64,000 bases of DNA from Paucibacter sp. TC2R-5 (GCF_025717605.1 NZ_JAJIRQ010000009.1:124001-188000); one strand, 5' to 3'; positions 42,214 to 52,767 are shown, counted from the stretch's first letter. Notes: generated by a model from the sequence alone, not told the origin. Numbers and translations are program-made.

Positions 42214-42726
42214 ATGGTGGATGCGTTTGACTTGCTCCAGCAGCGTGGCGGAACTCTGCGCGCTTGGCAGCCTTCAGTGGCGCCGGCCAGGGGCGTGTTG
42301 CCCCCTGCGGTGTTTCATACCTTCTCGAAACCGTCGGGAGCGGCCATACCAAGCTTGGAGCTGCGGCCGGTGGTCAGTGGGCGGCATGGTTTGACCAGCG
42401 AGCCGCAGTTCGGTCTTTTGCATTGCCCGGTTCAGGATATGGAGCAGGGGCCGCGACGAGGAGCAGGGGGCCTTGACTTTGCTTGGGCCTGGGCGGCTGG
42501 CTTGATCGATGTCGAGCGCGGCAGCCGCAGTTGGATAGGCATGCGCCCGCGCAGCCGTAGCCAGTGGTACGCGCTGCGCCCCGAGCGGCAGCAGATTCTT
42601 GCCGCCACGCCGGTCGGCCTGGTGCATGCGCCTGCCTGGGTGGATGAAGCGGCCTTGATCGACGAAGCTTGCGCGGCTGCGGACGTGTTCTGCGCGGTGC
42701 AGACACCATGGAATCGACTGGGGTGA
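42214..42726 (+). CDS. Hypothetical protein
   Basis: About 170 aa if started at ATG 42214 (an upstream ATG at 42151 is in frame). The C-terminal half (LDFAWAWAAGLIDVERGSRSWIGMRPRSRSQWYALRPERQQILAATPVGLVHAPAWVDEAALIDEACAAADVF) looks like a real protein by composition, but I recognise no family. It stands alone in a region of decayed DNA and may be a fragment. Confidence 0.35.
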   Translation: MVDAFDLLQQRGGTLRAWQPSVAPARGVLPPAVFHTFSKPSGAAIPSLELRPVVSGRHGLTSEPQFGLLHCPVQDMEQGPRRGAGGLDFAWAWAAGLIDVERGSRSWIGMRPRSRSQWYALRPERQQILAATPVGLVHAPAWVDEAALIDEACAAADVFCAVQTPWNRLG

Positions 42727-43562
42727 TTCTGCGTCGTGGATGGTTCGTCAAGAACAGTTGACAGGGTTCCGCGCCGCTGGCTATGCACAAAAGCGGCGCT
42801 AGTGGCGAGGCGCCATCTGGCTCTTGCGAGCGATTTGCTTGTTCTTGGTGCCGGCCCTGATAACGCAACACCTCGACAAGTACCGGGTTTGGCGTTACTA
42901 GGTACTTCGGGTTCGCTGTTGCGCTTGCCCCCTCAGAAGAAACGGCGAAATCTGCGCCAAGTCCGTTGCATTTCGCGATCCGAGTCCAGCGTTGCGTTTG
43001 CTTTTGCTGAATGTCTAGAAAGTTCCTCATTCGTTTGAACTGGTGTTGCGTTTGCTTCGGATTAGCGCGACATCGGTGGTCTCCCCGCGTCGCAAATGCG
43101 CGTGCTTCTAGCCCGCAGGGAACGCAGTTTGGCTTGACGCATCAGGCGTGCCACGCGTCTGACGCAGCAACGAACGCCCGCGTCATGGAGATCATGGAGC
43201 ACGCGCGCACTGAATTTCATTGAGGCCGTCGATAGCGCCGCACGGAAATCCGCCACCAGAGCGGTAAGCTAGCCCTTTGGCGGTCAACTCCGTAGGCTTC
43301 CACGGCCCGGTAGCTTTGTCATTTCGCGGTACAAACGATGGGGTACCTTGACGCGTCTATCAAATGTTAGATAGAGCAATCGGCTCTTGGGTCGATGAGG
43401 CCCCTTTGCAATTCCGGCGCGACAGCTTTGATTTGAACACCCCGTCATCGACCGTCTACTTGACAGGGGAGCTTGCGCTGTTGATTGTTGAAAAAGAAGA
43501 GGGCGGCTGAGCTCGCACTCGCCGCCCTGAATGGCATTGCCGCCATTTGTGTCGAGCTTTGC
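42727..43562. other. Decayed region upstream of the encapsulin locus
   Basis: 836 bp without an intact gene, apart from a probable IS3-type transposase remnant. It ends at the cysteine desulfurase gene. Confidence 0.5.
43062..43256 (-). pseudogene. IS3-family transposase (OrfB) remnant
   Basis: A 64-codon frame reads MKFSARVLHDLHDAGVRCCVRRVARLMRQAKLRSLRARSTR. It matches the HTH_21-type segment of IS3-group OrfB (RVH..L...G..C...RVARLMR..GLR). The integrase catalytic domain is absent and no terminal repeats were found. Confidence 0.5.
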
Positions 43563-45413
43563 TCAGCGCCCGGCAATCCTTCGCACCACAGCCGCGAGAT
43601 GGTCGATCTCTTCGCAGGTGTTGTAGAAGGCGAGGGACGGGCGCACCGTCGCTTCCAGGCCGAAGCGGCGCAGAATCGGTTGGGCGCAGTGGTGGCCTGA
43701 GCGCACCGCGATACCTTCCTCGTTCAGCGCCCGGCCAATGTCTTCGGTCTTGTGACCGGGGATCACGAAGGACAAGACGCTGGTTTTGCGCAAGGCCGTG
43801 CCGATCAGCCGGACCTTGGGGATCTGCAGCAGTTGGTGAGTCGCATAGTCCAGCAGGTCATGCTCGTACTTGGCGACGTTTTCCAGGCCGAGTTTTTGCA
43901 GATAGTCCAAGGCAGCTCCCAGACCCACCGCGTCGGCGATATTGCCTGTTCCGGCCTCGAAGCGCGAGGGAGGTGGGTTGAATACCGTGCGCTCAAACGT
44001 GACGTCAGCAATCATATTGCCGCCACCCTGCCAAGGCGGTGTCTCCTCCAGCACTTCGCGGCGGCCGTAGACGACGCCGATGCCGGTCGGCGCGAACACC
44101 TTGTGGCCCGAGAAGACCAGGAAGTCAGCGCCCAAGGTCTGCACATTGACACGCAGATGCGAGACCGACTGCGCCGCGTCCACAAGCGTGCGAACGCCGG
44201 CGGCTTTGGCCAGTGCCACGATCTCTTGGATCGGCGTGATCGTGCCCAAAGCGTTGGAGACATGCGTCACCGCCACCAACTTCGTGCGCGGATTGAGCAG
44301 CTTGCGGTACTCGTCCAGCAGGACTTGCCCCGTGTCATCCACCGGAATCACCCGCAGCTTGGCTCCTTTTTCGGCCGCCAGCTGCTGCCAGGGCACGATA
44401 TTGGCGTGATGCTCTAGGTGCGAGACGATGATCTCGTCGCCGGCACCGATGTACTTGGCGCCCCAGCTCTTGGCGACCAGATTGATGCCTTCGGTGGCGC
44501 CGCGCACGAAGATGATTTCTTCGCTCGAGGCGGCCCCCAGAAAGCGCGCCACGGTGTCGCGCGCGCCTTCATAGGCGTCGGTAGCCCGTGCCGCCAGCTC
44601 ATGCGCAGCCCGGTGGATATTGCTGTTCTCGTGTTCGTAGAAATACGAGAGCCGCTCAATCACCTGGCGGGGCTTTTGCGTGGTCGCCGCGTTGTCCAGC
44701 CAGACCAGTTGCTTGCCTTTGACTCGCTCCTGCAAGATGGGGAAGTCGCGCCGCACCGCCTGCACATCGAAGCCGCCGGGCGCACTGCGCGGCTGTGTCT
44801 GCGGCGCACCGGCGCGCGACTCGTGCTCCTGCACCTGACCGGGCTGCACAAAGTAGTAGCGGCCGGACTCATCCCGCTTGCCGCTCAGCTCGGTAGTACC
44901 AGGCTGGCTGCTGCGCACGTTGCCAAGCAGGGCCCTCAGCGTATCCTGGCCCGGCAGACCAAAAGCTTGGGCACTGATGCGGTCTTCCGGCTCCGGCAAG
45001 GGAGCCGCCGCAGCCGTGATCGGATGCGTGGCCTCGTTGACGAAGTAGTAGCCGCCCGGCGATGAACTCGCCGGTGCACCGCCCGCTTGCGGTTCTTTGG
45101 GGTGTGAGGTCGAAGGCAGGACGGACGGCAGCGCCGCCGCATAGGCTTCGGGCACGCCCTGCGCCACGCCGCCCTGACGCGGCGCTTGAGCGGCATGCGC
45201 TTGACCGGCCGGCGCTGCTTCCAACTGCGGCGACACATCCTCGCGCAGATCCAGGTCTTGATCGGGCTTGGCTGGCGCGGCCTGAGCCACAAAGTTAGGC
45301 CCAGGATCGCCATTGGGCAGCGCGGCGAAGAATTCACCGGCCAAGCGGCTCAAGAGCCCCACATCCGGCAAGTTCAGGCTTGCGCTGTCACTTGTAGGTA
45401 TCTGGATACTCAT
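43563..45413 (-). CDS. Family 2A encapsulin cargo: SufS-type cysteine desulfurase
   Basis: 616 aa from ATG 45413. Residues 1-214 are a disordered Ala/Pro/Gln-rich extension with LLSRLAGEFFAALPNG near 20-35 and two YYFV motifs (122-125, 186-189). This is the cargo-loading region of family 2A desulfurases. Residues 215-616 are a complete type II (SufS) desulfurase: PLP Lys438 in VFSGHK, catalytic Cys576 in SGHHC. It takes sulfur from cysteine, giving alanine and an enzyme persulfide, inside the shell. The start codon lies 26 bp inside the encapsulin gene. Only two Met and two Cys in total. Confidence 0.95.
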   Translation of the reverse strand: MSIQIPTSDSASLNLPDVGLLSRLAGEFFAALPNGDPGPNFVAQAAPAKPDQDLDLREDVSPQLEAAPAGQAHAAQAPRQGGVAQGVPEAYAAALPSVLPSTSHPKEPQAGGAPASSSPGGYYFVNEATHPITAAAAPLPEPEDRISAQAFGLPGQDTLRALLGNVRSSQPGTTELSGKRDESGRYYFVQPGQVQEHESRAGAPQTQPRSAPGGFDVQAVRRDFPILQERVKGKQLVWLDNAATTQKPRQVIERLSYFYEHENSNIHRAAHELAARATDAYEGARDTVARFLGAASSEEIIFVRGATEGINLVAKSWGAKYIGAGDEIIVSHLEHHANIVPWQQLAAEKGAKLRVIPVDDTGQVLLDEYRKLLNPRTKLVAVTHVSNALGTITPIQEIVALAKAAGVRTLVDAAQSVSHLRVNVQTLGADFLVFSGHKVFAPTGIGVVYGRREVLEETPPWQGGGNMIADVTFERTVFNPPPSRFEAGTGNIADAVGLGAALDYLQKLGLENVAKYEHDLLDYATHQLLQIPKVRLIGTALRKTSVLSFVIPGHKTEDIGRALNEEGIAVRSGHHCAQPILRRFGLEATVRPSLAFYNTCEEIDHLAAVVRRIAGR

Positions 45414-46317
45414 GGTATTTGCCGATCTCCACATCATCCAAGAGGGCCAGGGCGTCATCGCTCTGCACAGCCAGCGAGCAATACAGCGAGATCAGGTAGG
45501 AGGCGATCGCGTTGCGGTTGATGCCCATGAAGCGCACCGACAGACCCGGGCTTTGTTCGCCGGCCAGGCCGGGCTGGAACAGGCCGACCACGCCTTGGCG
45601 CTTTTCGCCGACGCGGATCAACAAAATCTTGCTCTTGCCATCAGCCACCGGCACCTTGTCGGAGGGCACCAGTGGCACGCCGCGCCAGGTCAGGAATTGC
45701 GAGCCAAACAAGCTGACAGTCGGCGGCGGCACACCGCGGCGGGTGCATTCGCGGCCAAAGGCTGCGATCACCAACGGGTGGGTCAGGAAGAAGGCCGGCT
45801 CTTTCCAGACCTTGGTCAGCAGCTCGTCCAGATCATCGGGTGTAGGCGCGCCGGTCAGCGGATAGATGATCTGATCCGGTGCAACGGACGACAGCAGGCC
45901 GTAATCGGGGTTGTTGATCAGCTCGGACTCCTGGCGCTCCTTGATGATCTCGATGGTCAGGCGCAGTTGCTCCTTGATCTGATCATGCGGGCTGCTGTAG
46001 AGGTCGGACACGCGGGTGTGCACGTCCAAGACCGTGGAGACGGCATTGAGGAAATACTCGCGCGGCTTGTCTTCGTAGTCGACAAAGGTCTGCGGCAGCT
46101 CGCTCTCGTCGCGCTTGGCGCAAGTAACGCGGATGTCCTTGGCGTTCTTGACCTTGTTGAGGCGGTAGATGCCAGCCTCGACCGGCAGCCATTGCAGCAG
46201 ATGCACAAGCCAGCGTGGGCTGATGGTCTCCAGCTGCGGAACGGTCTTGGTGGCATTGGCTAACTGACGCGCAGCGGAATCGCTGAGCGCCAATTGGGCT
46301 TCTTGGCTTTCGGCCAT
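45388..46317 (-). CDS. Family 2A encapsulin shell protein (SrpI-like)
   Basis: 309 aa. The protein forms a T=1 HK97-fold nanocompartment in studied homologues, such as SrpI of Synechococcus. Visible family blocks: SDSAARQLANATKTVPQLETISPRWLVHLLQWLPVEAGIYRLNKV, KPREYFLNAVSTVLDVHTRVSDLYSSPHDQIKEQLRLTIEIIKERQESELINNPDYGL, then GTRRGVPPPTVSLFGSQFLTWRGVPLVPSDK-like and RQGVVGLFQPGLAGEQSPGLSVRFMGI. AGGAGAAG precedes the ATG. Third gene of the operon, upstream of and overlapping its cargo gene. Only two Met and three Cys. Confidence 0.95.
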   Translation of the reverse strand: MAESQEAQLALSDSAARQLANATKTVPQLETISPRWLVHLLQWLPVEAGIYRLNKVKNAKDIRVTCAKRDESELPQTFVDYEDKPREYFLNAVSTVLDVHTRVSDLYSSPHDQIKEQLRLTIEIIKERQESELINNPDYGLLSSVAPDQIIYPLTGAPTPDDLDELLTKVWKEPAFFLTHPLVIAAFGRECTRRGVPPPTVSLFGSQFLTWRGVPLVPSDKVPVADGKSKILLIRVGEKRQGVVGLFQPGLAGEQSPGLSVRFMGINRNAIASYLISLYCSLAVQSDDALALLDDVEIGKYHEYPDTYK

Positions 46318-46387
46318 GGGGCTTCTCCTGGGGTGGTGGTAGGTAAATGGTTAACTGATCGTCTAAGGAACGGGCAAGCTGTTGATC

Positions 46388-47365
46388 TCAGGCTTGGGAC
46401 TCACTTTGCGAGTTGGCTTGACTGATGTGGCTGCCGGCCGGCACGCTGCGCGTGACCCAGACATTGCCGCCAATCGTGGCGCCGCGCCCAATGGTGATGC
46501 GCCCGAGAATCGTGGCGCCCGCGTAAATCACCACCTCGTCTTCGACGACCGGATGGCGTGGCAAACCCTTTTGCACATGGCCCTCGGCGTCGACGGGGAA
46601 GCTGCGTGCGCCCAAGGTCACCGCTTGGTAAATACGAACCCGCTCGCCGATCACGGCGGTCTCACCGATGACGACACCCGTGCCATGGTCGATGAAAAGC
46701 CCCGCGCCGATGCGAGCGCCGGGATGGATGTCGATGCCGGTGCTGGCGTGCGCCAGCTCCGCCACGATGCGCGCCAGCAGCGGCACGCCCAGCCCGTAAA
46801 GCGCGTGCGCTAGCCGGTGGTGAATCATCGCGGTGATGCCGGGATAGCAAAGCAGCACCTCGTCGACGCTGCGGGCGGCCGGGTCACCGTCAAAGGCGGC
46901 CATCACATCGCTGTCGAGCAAGCGCCGGATTGGCGCCAGCTTCTGTCCAAATTCGCGCGTCAACGCAGAGGCCAAATGCTCCAAATCGGCTTCCGGCTTG
47001 CCCGGGCCGGCGCGCCCTGAATGGCGATCTACATAGCGTAACTCCAGCAATATCTGGGCGCGCAATGCATGCAACTGGGTGTGCAGAGTATGGCCAACGA
47101 AAAAGTCCTCGCCGTCATGCCGCAAATCAGGTGGCCCCAGGCGCATTGGGAACAGCGCGCCGCGCAGGCCTTCAACGATGGTGCCCAATGCCTGCGCCGA
47201 AGGCAGTTCGCGGCCGCCCGGTTCGCGTGGGCGCAGCTGCTGTTCGCGCCAATCATGGCGGGCGCGGCGCAGCGCGGCGACCACGCCGTCGAGTTGCAAA
47301 TCGCCGTCGGCGGGCGCTTTGGACGAATTAGGCGCTGCCTGCAAAGCTTGTAATTGCGCGCTCAT
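46388..47365 (-). CDS. Serine O-acetyltransferase (EpsC/CysE-type)
   Basis: 325 aa from ATG 47365. It makes O-acetylserine, the carbon skeleton for cysteine. The C-terminal half is the left-handed hexapeptide-repeat catalytic domain (IDIHPGARIGAGLFIDHGTGVVIGETAVIGERVRIYQAVTLGARSF ... ATILGRITIGRGATIGGNVWVTRSVPAGSHIS) with the His-Asp dyad. The N-terminal 160 residues are helical, with a low-complexity start. This EpsC-like enzyme accompanies family 2A encapsulins. It overlaps the rhodanese stop by one base (TGATG). Confidence 0.93.
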   Translation of the reverse strand: MSAQLQALQAAPNSSKAPADGDLQLDGVVAALRRARHDWREQQLRPREPGGRELPSAQALGTIVEGLRGALFPMRLGPPDLRHDGEDFFVGHTLHTQLHALRAQILLELRYVDRHSGRAGPGKPEADLEHLASALTREFGQKLAPIRRLLDSDVMAAFDGDPAARSVDEVLLCYPGITAMIHHRLAHALYGLGVPLLARIVAELAHASTGIDIHPGARIGAGLFIDHGTGVVIGETAVIGERVRIYQAVTLGARSFPVDAEGHVQKGLPRHPVVEDEVVIYAGATILGRITIGRGATIGGNVWVTRSVPAGSHISQANSQSESQA

Positions 47366-47847
47366 CAGTCTTGGCTCCAAGGCAGGCCACGAACCCGCCA
47401 GCCGTCGCAATGGCCGCGTTGGTCGGCTTCGTTGAGCTCGCCCTCGAAGCCTTCTTGCACATTGAAGACGCGTTGGAAACCGGCCTTCGCTGCGGCTTCG
47501 GCCGCCAGCGCCGAGCGCTTGCCGCTGCGGCACAGCAGCAAGACCAGCGAATGCTTGCCGCCGAGCTTGGTCTCCAGCTCCCGTGTGAATCGTGGGTTAC
47601 GGGTCAGGCTGGTGCCGCTGGCCCAGGGCACCAACACGCTGCCCGGCACATGGCCGACAAATTTGTATTCTTCAGGCGAGCGCACATCCACCAGCGTGGC
47701 CGCCCCGGCTTGCACCAGGGCCCAAGCCTGTTGAGGCGGCAGGCTGCCTGCAAAGGCCAGGCCCTCAGCGCCGGCCTGTTGCTCGGCGGCTTCTAAGACT
47801 TGACGCAGTTCGGGGCTGAGCAAGGGACTTTCGAGTACGGCTGACAT
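47365..47847 (-). CDS. Rhodanese of the encapsulin operon
   Basis: 160 aa from ATG 47847. Rhodanese domain with LVDVRSPEEYKFVGHVPGS and the active loop CRSGKRS (Cys106), preceded by a helical N-terminal segment. Likely moves sulfane sulfur between the desulfurase/stored sulfur and an acceptor. First gene of the operon, divergent from groES with a 277-bp shared promoter region. Sulfur content: start Met, catalytic Cys106 and one more Cys. Confidence 0.93.
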   Translation of the reverse strand: MSAVLESPLLSPELRQVLEAAEQQAGAEGLAFAGSLPPQQAWALVQAGAATLVDVRSPEEYKFVGHVPGSVLVPWASGTSLTRNPRFTRELETKLGGKHSLVLLLCRSGKRSALAAEAAAKAGFQRVFNVQEGFEGELNEADQRGHCDGWRVRGLPWSQD

Positions 47848-48124
47848 GATGTGGCAGAACCTTCCCGCGCCGGCCAGCAAGCTTTCGGCGGGCGCTTTGA
47901 ATTGAAGTGAGAGTGCCGTCAGCTTAAGAACTTGAGGGCATGCCTGGAACTGCCGATTGCGCCCATTCATAGTTGAAAAGCGAATATCAAACCGCCGGAC
48001 AGCAGGCCGCCGTGGTTCACAAGATTTCCGCAGATGCTTGCGCGCTTTGCTTCCTTGTGGCGAGGCTGGCGCGCTGCCAGCATCCAGGCTTTCCCACTAT
48101 CGATTTATTGAAGGAGCCTCAAGC
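47848..48124. promoter_or_regulatory. Divergent promoter region, encapsulin operon / groESL
   Basis: 277 bp. No CIRCE element (TTAGCACTC-N9-GAGTGCTAA) and no convincing sigma-32 promoter are visible, unlike many groE operons. It contains the sulfur-locus element at 48023-48047 and a small CTGGC/GCCAG hairpin at 48066-48080. Confidence 0.6.
48023..48047. promoter_or_regulatory. Sulfur-locus element, copy 1
   Basis: It matches 18 of 25 ungapped positions of the element before the sulfate-binding protein gene (61646-61670), with an identical inner stretch CGCAGATGCTT. It lies 78 bp before groES and 176 bp before the encapsulin operon. Confidence 0.5.
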
Positions 48125-48412
48125 ATGTCCATCCGTCCCTTGAATGACCGAGTGCTGATCAAGCGCCGGGACGCCGAAACCAAGACCGCCTCTGGCATCT
48201 TCATTCCCGACAGTGCCGGCGAAAAGCCCGAACAGGGCGAAGTGCTGGCCGTCGGCCCTGGCAAATTGCTCGACAACGGCGTACGCCAGGCCTTGAGCCT
48301 GAAGGCCGGCGATCAAGTCTTGTTCGGCAAGTACGCCGGCCAAACCATCAAACTGGACGGCGACGAATTGCTGGTGCTGCGCGAAGAAGACGTCTTTGCT
48401 GTGATCGAGTAA
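48125..48412 (+). CDS. groES: Co-chaperonin GroES, sulfur-free paralogue
   Basis: 95 aa with normal GroES features: [35 protein letters not shown] (mobile loop) and [31 protein letters not shown]. The usual C-terminal Met residues (LLVMREEDIMAV in typical GroES) are replaced by Leu and Val/Phe. The protein has no Cys and no Met except the initiator. It is preceded by GAAGGAG and followed by groEL after 36 bp. The lack of CIRCE and its neighbours suggest regulation by sulfur rather than heat. Confidence 0.96.
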   Translation: MSIRPLNDRVLIKRRDAETKTASGIFIPDSAGEKPEQGEVLAVGPGKLLDNGVRQALSLKAGDQVLFGKYAGQTIKLDGDELLVLREEDVFAVIE

Positions 48413-48421
48413 GTGACTTAA

Positions 48422-50089
<1,668 letters not shown>

Positions 50090-50114
50090 GCTAGGTCATC
50101 CCTTCAGCAAGAAA

Positions 50115-50146
50115 AGGCCGACCCAAGGGTCGGCCTGTCTATTTGT
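50115..50146 (+). terminator. Rho-independent terminator after groEL
   Basis: A perfect 10-bp stem AGGCCGACCC (50115-50124), loop AA, GGGTCGGCCT (50127-50136), then GTCTATTTGTT. It ends the groESL transcript. Confidence 0.85.
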
Positions 50147-50815
50147 TGCGTTCAGCAGGCTGCCTTGAGCTTGGCCATTTCGCTGCGCAGCGATGTTGCC
50201 TCAGTGGCCGCCGGACCGCAGGCCTGTTCCTTTGGCTGCTTGATCCACATATTTAAGCTCTTATCCGAAATCCCCAAGCGCTTGGCCGGCCAAGGAAAAT
50301 GTCGCCAACCATGCAGATGTGCACAATGTAGTACACCCGATGACCTAGTAAGTTATGTCGTTTCAAGGCTGGCAGCAGTCGCTCGATTTTGGCGAGCCAA
50401 CAAGCTCTGCGGTCGAAACCGGTCATTGAGCTTTTCGTTGGACGAATGTCTGCAGCACCCCCCGAAGCTGCCGATCGACAAATCAGCGACGCGAGACCAT
50501 CGGTGCATGAGGCGTCGGCCGATCCAACGACAGCTTTCACAAGCTGCGAAATGGCATCAGGGCCCGCTGGCTTAAACGGCGAACGAGCCGGCGGCGGTCA
50601 ACTCCGTGCCCATCACCGACATTCGTTTCCGACCTGCGTCAAACGGTTCGAGACCCCAAAGCGGCCATTCCCCTTGCTCAGTGCATTGATCGATTGCTGT
50701 CGTTCAACGTCCACGTTGAGCTGCCGCCGAGCCGCCAGGCGGCGGGTGTACCCGCCAGCGCCGCTGGTGGACGGTCCGCTCGAACGTGCTGTTGGGCGTC
50801 ACCCTGAAACCGCAG
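50147..50815. other. Accessory-region junction without intact genes
   Basis: 669 bp with several open frames but no recognisable protein. It contains the attC-like structure at 50702-50797 next to the hydrolase gene. Confidence 0.4.
50702..50797 (-). repeat. Integron attC-like site
   Basis: Read on the minus strand it begins GCCCAAC (fits RYYYAAC) and ends GTTGAAC (fits GTTRRRY), 96 bp apart. Inner boxes TTCGAGC and GCTCAA pair with one extra base in the first, as in attC L''/L'. Between them is a GC-rich imperfect palindrome. It starts 19 bp after the hydrolase stop, the position expected of a cassette recombination site. No integrase gene is in the window. Confidence 0.45.
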
Positions 50816-51817
50816 TCACTTTGGCTGCAAGCTTGCGATAAGGAACTCTTTGATTGCCTTGACCGCCTCTGCATGCGCCTGCGCATCGTAGGCGACAGTG
50901 ACTCCACGCTCGACGCACGGATCGCTCGCGTAGGTGAACGGCTGCTTCGTCTGGCTGTTCACGACACGACCACCCGGCACCTCCTCCAGGCGGGGGCAGC
51001 CGCGCGTCGTCTGCGCCTGCGAGAGATTGACTGGGTTCTTGAGTGTCGGGTTATCGAAGACATGGTGCGCACCGGGGTACTCGGTCAGCGTGATGTCCTT
51101 TCCGGCTTTCCTGAGGCGCTCGACGTAGCTGCGGCATTCGGCGGCGGGGACGTAGTCGTCCGCCACGCCGTGGAAGATGCGGATTGGCTTGTCCGCCACG
51201 TCCAGCCCGTCGATGAAGTCCCGGTTGCAGGTCGGATAGAGCCCAATGTAGCCGGCGAACGTGAGGCCGCCCGCCGGGCCGTGCATCGCGGCGAACCGCT
51301 TGAGAGCGGCGTAGTGAGCCGCTCCGCCACCGCGCGAGAAACCCATGACGACGACCCGCGCCGGGTCGATACGGGGATGCTTGCCGAGCACCTCGAGCGC
51401 GCGGTACGCGTCGCCGATGTGAGCCAAGCGGCTGAGCCGGTCCTGGTCGTCCTGGGTGCTGGTGATGCCGCGGCCGGTGAAACTGTCGACAATGAAGGTC
51501 GCGACTCCGAGGCTGGCGAATTCGCGCGCCCAGTTGTCCTGCTGGCCTGACGGGCCGCCCGAGCCGTGAAGCAGGATCACGGCCGGCAGCCGGTCGGTGC
51601 CGGCGCGTGGGATGCGGAGCTCGCCGCTGATGGTCGCCGGCTTGGCGTCCTTCTTCCCGGTCAGAAACTCTTGCTCGGTCGGGGTCTGGGTCTGGATCAC
51701 ATGCAGCTCGAGTCTTGCAATCTGCGCGCTGACCGGGCTGATCAGGAACACCGCACTGATGACCAACGACCAGGCAAGAAGCACCAAGCCGGGCTTGCGG
51801 GGAAAGCTGATGCACAT
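50816..51817 (-). CDS. Secreted dienelactone-hydrolase-family alpha/beta hydrolase
   Basis: 333 aa. Signal peptide VLLAWSLVISAVFLISPVSAQ. The alpha/beta-hydrolase nucleophile elbow is VMGFSRGGG, the Asp is in FHGVADDYVPA and the His in YPGAHHVF; VILLHGSGGPSG forms the oxyanion region. AAGGAGG sits just before ATG 51817. The gene is flanked by an attC-like site downstream and by a GTTGGAC core 38 bp upstream, suggesting a gene cassette. Substrate unknown. Confidence 0.88.
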   Translation of the reverse strand: MCISFPRKPGLVLLAWSLVISAVFLISPVSAQIARLELHVIQTQTPTEQEFLTGKKDAKPATISGELRIPRAGTDRLPAVILLHGSGGPSGQQDNWAREFASLGVATFIVDSFTGRGITSTQDDQDRLSRLAHIGDAYRALEVLGKHPRIDPARVVVMGFSRGGGAAHYAALKRFAAMHGPAGGLTFAGYIGLYPTCNRDFIDGLDVADKPIRIFHGVADDYVPAAECRSYVERLRKAGKDITLTEYPGAHHVFDNPTLKNPVNLSQAQTTRGCPRLEEVPGGRVVNSQTKQPFTYASDPCVERGVTVAYDAQAHAEAVKAIKEFLIASLQPK

Positions 51818-51854
51818 AAGAACCTCCTTCGGTGACTCACTGCTGTGTAGTGAC

Positions 51855-51911
51855 GTCCAACGTGGTGCAGACCGCAGGGCGGCGTGGATTCACGCCGAAG
51901 TCCGCGCCATA
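51855..51911 (-). repeat. Second dispersed repeat, copy A
   Basis: The segment 51871-51911 (CCGCAGGGCGGCGTGGAT ... CGCGCCA) recurs at 53700-53739. It lies next to GTCCAAC (51855-51861), which on the minus strand reads GTTGGAC and fits an attC end. A companion block CTTGACGGCCGCCGAGATCG (52003-52028 area) recurs at 53778-53804. Confidence 0.5.
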
Positions 51912-52038
51912 AAGATTTGATGTTATGTTCAAGGCCGTTCAGTTCTAAGCCCTAACGATAGGGGTGCGGGAAGGGGAAAAAGCACGTCTTCAAGCCCAAG
52001 TCACTTGACGGCCGCCGAGATCGGTAGCCTTCGCCGTC

Positions 52039-52767
52039 TTAGCGCATCGACTGTATGAATTTATCCGACGTCGAGACCCAGCCGAGCAAGACCTGTATCG
52101 TCAACAACGAAGCTTCGTGATTGCTCCTGGGCAAGTTTTTGCCGAGTGGTTCAGCCGTGCAATCTTCCAGCAAGACACATGAATAGTCTCTGAACATCGC
52201 ATCTCGAATGGTCGACTCGACGCAGATGCTGGTCGTGCACCCTGTCACGATCAACTGCTTGATACCGCGCTGTTGCAGCAAGCCATGCAGCTCCGTTTCG
52301 AAGAAGCCGCTGAAGCGATGTTTGTAGAGGACGATGTCGCCCGCCTGCGGCGCAAGTGCGGGCAGGATGCCCGTGTTCCAAGTGTCCCGAATCAAGACTC
52401 GACTCTCGTCGCCGTTCGGCGCCTTGGCCATCGCACCCAGGCCCATCAGCTGATGCCTCATGTGGTTGGGGCTATCCAGCGGCCCGACATCCGAGAGATC
52501 GGTCTTGAACCCCATCTTCAGATAGACGATAGGGATGCCGCAGGCTCGTGCGGCCACCAGCACCTGGGCGGTTGGCGGCACGGCCTTCTGAATCGCCGAA
52601 ATGTCAATGCCGGCACGCTCAAACATGCCGCCCTCGGCGCCGAAATCGTTTTGCATATCGATCACAAGCAGCGCGGCTTTCGACACATCCAAGCCGAACG
52701 CTGTGGGCCTCGCGTCCAGCGTCAACAGTGGATGAAGGCGGCTGGTCGGCGTGATTTCGTTCGTCAT
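52039..52767 (-). CDS. Isochorismatase-like cysteine hydrolase (RutB-type)
   Basis: 242 aa from ATG 52767. LLVIDMQNDFGAEGGMFERAGIDIS carries the catalytic Asp, YLKMGFK the probable Lys, and VTGCTTSICVEST the nucleophilic Cys. TWNTGILPALAPQAGDIVLYKHRFSGFFETEL and RSNHEASLLTIQVLLGWV match the RutB ureidoacrylate amidohydrolase subgroup closely. No rut pyrimidine genes are nearby, so the actual substrate may differ. Confidence 0.9.
   Translation of the reverse strand: MTNEITPTSRLHPLLTLDARPTAFGLDVSKAALLVIDMQNDFGAEGGMFERAGIDISAIQKAVPPTAQVLVAARACGIPIVYLKMGFKTDLSDVGPLDSPNHMRHQLMGLGAMAKAPNGDESRVLIRDTWNTGILPALAPQAGDIVLYKHRFSGFFETELHGLLQQRGIKQLIVTGCTTSICVESTIRDAMFRDYSCVLLEDCTAEPLGKNLPRSNHEASLLTIQVLLGWVSTSDKFIQSMR

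Noticed and set aside
47848-48124. CIRCE or sigma-32 heat-shock control of groESL
   Set aside because: No TTAGCACTC-N9-GAGTGCTAA and no correctly spaced CTTGAA/CCCCAT pair could be found.
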